A stretch of DNA of 50,475 bases. Origin: Desulfotomaculum copahuensis (GTDB taxonomy: Bacteria > Bacillota > Desulfotomaculia > Desulfotomaculales > Desulfovirgulaceae). The stretch is from assembly GCF_001655685.1 (NCBI RefSeq), contig NZ_LYVF01000085.1, forward strand, positions 1 through 50,475. The letters are read 5' to 3'. This document shows positions 48,609 through 50,475 of this stretch, piece by piece; position 1 is the first letter of the stretch, and each line of letters begins with the position of its first letter. The notes beneath the pieces are model-generated. The model did not search any database and was not told the DNA's origin. It was given only the letters and a program-made list of their open reading frames with translations. The translations under genes were made by a program, and so were the position numbers.

Positions 48609-50351
48609 TTGCGGAAAGCAAAAGAGATGGCCGCTGCCGTGCTGGCGGCCGGTATGCTGCTGGCCGCGCCCGCCGGGGCGGCGGAAAAACCGGCGCCGGC
48701 CGTGCCGGAAGTGCAAACCGTACAGGCAACCGGCGAAGCCGTTCAACTGTCATCGCCGGGGGTTGATACGAAACAGAACCGGACACTGACCCAGTCACAA
48801 AAACAGGCGCTGACAAAAGTCTGCCAGGCGGTACCGGAACTGAAGGAACTGACTGTGCAGCACGTATCTGACGAGGGGGGAAAGGCCTGGTCGGTAATGC
48901 TTGCGGAACGCACACCGGATTCGGCGGCGCGCATCCAAACGGTGAACGCTTTCCTCGGTTTTGACCGCGCCGGGGAACTACAAAGTTTTAATATCAACAA
49001 TCCGCAATGGGCTTCGGATCAGGTGCCCGCATCCGCCCTGGCGAAGGAAAAGGCGGCGCAATTTGTGCACGCATTCCTGGGGGAGCAGGAGAAAGAATAT
49101 CAACCGGGCGCAAGTATTGGCTACGGCGGATCAGGCACAGCTGACGAAAAGGGAAACCAAATCACCTGGGCGTCGGCTGACGTGCAATACAATCGTCTAA
49201 TTAACGGCATTCCCTTGATGAACAGCGGCTTCCGGGTGAATGTGGATGTTTTCGGCCATATCACCGGGTTCCAGCGGGAAAAGGAGGCGGTGCTTGATCC
49301 GGCCAAATTCCCCGCCCCCGCCCGGGCGATCACACCGGCGGCGGCGGAAAAGGCCTTTTCCGGCCTGGTGGAAATGAATCTGCAATATTACGCCCGGCAC
49401 CCCTTGAAACTGCAGGTATTCAACACGGCCAGAGACGAAACCCGGCCGGTGCTGATGTATGCCCCCTCTTTTCCGGCGCCAATCGACGCCCTGACCGGAA
49501 AACCGCTGGCGGACTTTATGGATCATACCGGCCAGCCGAAGTGGATCACCCTGCAGGGAGAAGGCGGGCAACTGACCGCCGGTACGCCAGAAGAAGCCGC
49601 TGCACTGCTGGCCAAACAATTCGGGATTGACATGGCAGGCATGCGCCTGCAAAATGTTGATGAACGGCCGGCTTTCTTCGACCCGGAGATCAAAACCAAA
49701 GAATACAACTGGGTCTCCCAACCAGAACCCGGGCTGGGCGGCAGGCCGGAAAACGGCCCGATGCGCTTTTTGCACATGACCACCATTGCCGGAACGGGCC
49801 GGGTGGTTGGCTTTAATCTTCAGGACGAATCCGGCCGCGGCCGGCAGGCGACCGTATCCCCGGAAGCCGCTTTAAACACGGCGGAGCAATTCCTGTCAAA
49901 GCTCCTGCCGCCGGGAACCGCGGAACTGCAGGTGCGGGTTTACCCTTCCGGTGGCGAAGTGATGCCCTCCTGGGTGGACAAAAGCAAGCTCCAGGCGCAG
50001 GAGCAGCCGCAGCCGGTATTTTCTTTCAATTTCAACCGCATTTACCAGGGCGTGCCGGTAGTGGACAGCGGTTATGCGATTCAGGTGGACGCCATTACAG
50101 GAAAAATAATTGGCTTCAATGACGGCTTCCGCGGTACTTCCGTTGCCCTTCCGGACAATAAAAACGTGGTGTCGGCGGAAACGGCCAAAGCCGAATTTTT
50201 AAAACAACATCCCCTGCAACTGGTTTACATCTGGCCGGAATTTTTCGGTCAGCGGGGGCCATCCCCTGAACTGGTCTATATCCCGGCCTTCGGTTCGGGC
50301 TGGGATTATATCGACGCCTTCACCGGAAAAACGGTGACTGTAGGGAATTGA
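48609..50351 (+). CDS. Secreted YcdB/YcdC-domain protein
   Basis: A 580-residue secreted protein starting at TTG 48609 (MRKAKEMAAAVLAAGMLLAA, then a PAGAA cleavage region), with AAAGGGGAG upstream. Two repeated domain units of the YcdB/YcdC kind are visible: VQYNRLINGIPLMNSGFRVN with VDVFGHITGFQREK, and FNFNRIYQGVPVVDSGYAIQ with VDAITGKIIGFNDGFRG. Each resembles a PepSY/FTP-type domain, a fold often acting as inhibitor or chaperone of secreted proteases. Other stretches (DALTGKPLADFM, ASGWDYIDAFTGKTV-like) repeat the D-A-xTGK motif. Last gene of the sigma/ABC operon; a weak hairpin (ACCTGC-GCAGGT at 50352-50369) follows. Confidence 0.85.
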   Translation: MRKAKEMAAAVLAAGMLLAAPAGAAEKPAPAVPEVQTVQATGEAVQLSSPGVDTKQNRTLTQSQKQALTKVCQAVPELKELTVQHVSDEGGKAWSVMLAERTPDSAARIQTVNAFLGFDRAGELQSFNINNPQWASDQVPASALAKEKAAQFVHAFLGEQEKEYQPGASIGYGGSGTADEKGNQITWASADVQYNRLINGIPLMNSGFRVNVDVFGHITGFQREKEAVLDPAKFPAPARAITPAAAEKAFSGLVEMNLQYYARHPLKLQVFNTARDETRPVLMYAPSFPAPIDALTGKPLADFMDHTGQPKWITLQGEGGQLTAGTPEEAAALLAKQFGIDMAGMRLQNVDERPAFFDPEIKTKEYNWVSQPEPGLGGRPENGPMRFLHMTTIAGTGRVVGFNLQDESGRGRQATVSPEAALNTAEQFLSKLLPPGTAELQVRVYPSGGEVMPSWVDKSKLQAQEQPQPVFSFNFNRIYQGVPVVDSGYAIQVDAITGKIIGFNDGFRGTSVALPDNKNVVSAETAKAEFLKQHPLQLVYIWPEFFGQRGPSPELVYIPAFGSGWDYIDAFTGKTVTVGN

Positions 50352-50475
50352 ACCTGCTCCGGGGCAGGTCCGGAATTTCTCACCCGGAAGTTTCTTGTAT
50401 CATCGGGTGGACGCCTGCTAAAGACTGGCCCTGCAACTATTTTGAACAACAGGTAACACATATTAAAGGTTCCGG
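50352..50475. other. 3' end of window after the last operon
   Basis: The final 124 bases have a weak hairpin ACCTGC (50352-50357) with GCAGGT (50364-50369) and no T-run. No gene start is visible before the window ends. Confidence 0.4.

Noticed and set aside
1-50475. CRISPR arrays, insertion sequences, prophage, tRNA and rRNA genes
   Set aside because: I saw no regularly spaced repeats, transposase or phage genes, tRNA cloverleaf cores or rRNA sequence.

Overview
The window looks like a chromosomal segment of an anaerobic, endospore-forming, GC-rich Firmicute, most like the Desulfotomaculum/Pelotomaculum group. That placement is an inference. It rests on an alpha/beta-type small acid-soluble spore protein, the Firmicutes gene order recJ-relA-dtd-hisS-aspS, a 6S RNA between aspS and tcdA, oxygen-sensitive enzymes (double-cubane-cluster reductase with its ATPase activator, radical SAM enzymes, a MetF/MetV pair), strong Shine-Dalgarno sites and many TTG/GTG starts. 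I see no rRNA, tRNA, insertion sequence, prophage or CRISPR array.

Layout. Positions 1-4900 hold the tail of one acyl-CoA synthetase, two complete ones and a metallo-beta-lactamase-fold hydrolase. Positions 5000-7500 hold a DUF438/hemerythrin/PAS protein, a flavin-type pyridoxamine-phosphate-oxidase-like protein and a spore protein. Positions 7800-11050 hold an ACT-domain malic enzyme behind a strong promoter, facing a UPF0237 (ACT)/UPF0210 pair. Positions 11440-13870 hold a B12-binding radical SAM protein, a small membrane protein and acylphosphatase. At 14150-15720 lies metV-metF on the minus strand, divergent from recJ.

Positions 15866-30500 are the housekeeping core: recJ, relA/spoT, dtd, a glyoxalase-II-like hydrolase, an acetyl-CoA-synthetase-like protein that has lost its catalytic lysine, a DUF896 protein, hisS, aspS, 6S RNA, tcdA, trxA and a small winged-helix protein. 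Positions 30600-35320 hold rarA and an iron-sulfur/thiolation operon (iscR-iscS-iscU-mnmA). Positions 35430-37710 hold the double-cubane-cluster reductase and its activator. Positions 37840-39120 hold a biotin locus: sigma-A promoter, BirA operator, remnant of bioA, bioB. Positions 39560-41600 (minus) hold a previously hidden 56-residue cysteine-rich protein and rqcH. Positions 42445-50350 form one long operon: ECF-type sigma factor, membrane-anchored beta-propeller protein (probable anti-sigma), large secreted/membrane protein, ABC ATPase, ABC permease and a YcdB/YcdC-domain secreted protein.

How the genes work together. IscR probably senses Fe-S status and controls the cysteine desulfurase and scaffold that feed both Fe-S assembly and MnmA tRNA thiolation; many enzymes in the window (BioB, the reductase and activator, the radical SAM protein) need those clusters. 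The sigma/anti-sigma/ABC block looks like a self-contained envelope-response or export module. The most distinctive signals are the bioA remnant under an intact BirA box, the acetyl-CoA-synthetase-like protein without its key lysine, the cysteine-rich micro-ORF, the reductase whose ribosome binding site lies inside the preceding terminator, and a dispersed repeat of about 23 nt near three genes.
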